This document shows, piece by piece, positions 12,723 through 13,299 of a stretch of DNA of 13,299 nt. A program made the translations under genes and the position numbers. Position 1 is the first letter of the stretch; every line of letters begins with the position of its first letter. Location: the NCBI GenBank assembly GCA_024276295.1, contig JAJRXN010000124.1:1-13299 (forward strand), in the 5' to 3' direction. The notes below the pieces were generated by a model. It did not search any database, was not told the origin of the DNA, and saw only the letters and a program-made list of their open reading frames with translations. This stretch comes from Acidobacteriota bacterium (GTDB taxonomy: Bacteria; Acidobacteriota; Polarisedimenticolia; J045).

Positions 12723-13299
12723 CCCGTGGAGGTCTCCCCGCCGGCCGGTGCCGCGAGATGCGGCGCGAGCCAGCGCTCGACCTCGGCCACCGGCACGCCC
12801 TTGCGCGCGGCGTAGTCGGCGACCTGGTCGGGACCGATCTTCCCGACGCCGAAGTAGCGGCTCTCGGGATGCGCGAAGATGTAACCCGCGACCGACGCCG
12901 CCGGGAGCATCGCGAAGCTCTCCGTCAGGCGGACGCCGACGGTGCGCTCCGCGTCGAGCAGTTCGAAGAGGGTCCGCTTCTCGCTGTGGTCGGGACAGGC
13001 CGGATAGCCGGGGGCCGGACGGATGCCCACGTATCGTTCGCGGACCAGCTCCTCGCAGGACAGGTCCTCGTCCGGCGCATGGCCCCACAGCTCCCTGCGC
13101 ACGCGTTCGTGGAGCCGTTCGGCGAACGCCTCGGCCAGCCGGTCGGCGAGCGCCTTGGCCATGATCGCGTGGTAGTCGTCCTGCTGCGCCTCGAACCGGG
13201 CGACCAGCTCGTCGACCCCGTGTCCCGCCGTCACCACGAACAGCCCGAGCCAGTCCTCGACGCCGGACTCGCGCGGGGCGACGAAGTCGGCCAGCGAGA
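12719..13299 (-). CDS. metH: Cobalamin-dependent methionine synthase, C-terminal activation domain (partial)
   Basis: The gene enters from the right edge; the last 192 residues are visible, starting [12 protein letters not shown] and ending at the TGA at 12719. MetH methylates homocysteine using methylcobalamin and 5-methyltetrahydrofolate. The part seen is the S-adenosylmethionine-binding activation domain that rescues oxidised cob(II)alamin. Diagnostic segments are [35 protein letters not shown] (the RxxxGY element that binds AdoMet), [25 protein letters not shown] and the [11 protein letters not shown] stretch. These agree with the family up to the end. The tail of about 25 residues after RKG is ordinary. 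The reading frame is uninterrupted to the edge, so internal GTG codons such as 13237 are not the true start. It is coupled by ATGA to the TPR-glycosyltransferase gene. Confidence 0.96.
   Translation of the reverse strand, partial: SLADFVAPRESGVEDWLGLFVVTAGHGVDELVARFEAQQDDYHAIMAKALADRLAEAFAERLHERVRRELWGHAPDEDLSCEELVRERYVGIRPAPGYPACPDHSEKRTLFELLDAERTVGVRLTESFAMLPAASVAGYIFAHPESRYFGVGKIGPDQVADYAARKGVPVAEVERWLAPHLAAPAGGETSTG

Overview
The window is very GC-rich chromosomal DNA (by eye around 70% or more). Genes are tightly packed, GTG starts are frequent and stop/start overlaps are repeated. It holds 13 protein genes, two of them cut by the window edges. I see no tRNA, rRNA, CRISPR array, insertion sequence or phage gene. 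A transmembrane sensor kinase, a secreted disulfide-rich protein, a GldA/GldF-type transporter and a TPR-glycosyltransferase suggest a high-GC Gram-negative-type bacterium (for example Acidobacteriota, Myxococcota or a related uncultured lineage). No marker gene here fixes the phylum.

Layout. (1) 1-1930, minus strand: an ABC exporter operon of the Gld type, with ATPase, permease with a 4-base overlap, and the start of a membrane protein that runs off the left edge. It is preceded by a TTGACA promoter at 1981-2009. (2) 2038-2484, minus: a small DUF721/DciA-like protein. Facing away from it at 2585-2830 is an 81-residue protein with a Cys/His cluster. (3) 2858-7543, minus: a four-gene signalling operon in the order pseudo-receiver/PilZ, single-domain response regulator, degenerate GGDEF plus EAL, membrane PAS histidine kinase. 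Every junction is an ATGA overlap and a candidate promoter lies at 7642-7670. (4) 7767-8825, minus: class I DAHP synthase, the entry step of aromatic amino acid synthesis. (5) 8982-9512, minus: a secreted 14-cysteine protein built from a duplicated six-cysteine module. It is divergent from sufE (9741-10202, plus), and the 228-base gap between them contains several palindromes. (6) 10231 to the right edge, minus: the end of metH, a TPR/GT9-like protein and a WD40-like propeller, again joined by ATGA overlaps.

How the parts fit. The signalling operon looks like a self-contained two-component plus cyclic-di-GMP unit. The kinase would phosphorylate the stand-alone receiver, the EAL protein would degrade cyclic-di-GMP, and the PilZ protein would read the nucleotide. 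The metH end, TPR-glycosyltransferase and propeller are presumably co-translated, although no known pathway joins them. The other genes (aroF-like, sufE, DUF721) are housekeeping and appear to be separate transcription units. The best candidates for something undescribed are the exact composition of the cyclic-di-GMP operon, the duplicated Cys-rich secreted protein and the small Cys/His protein.
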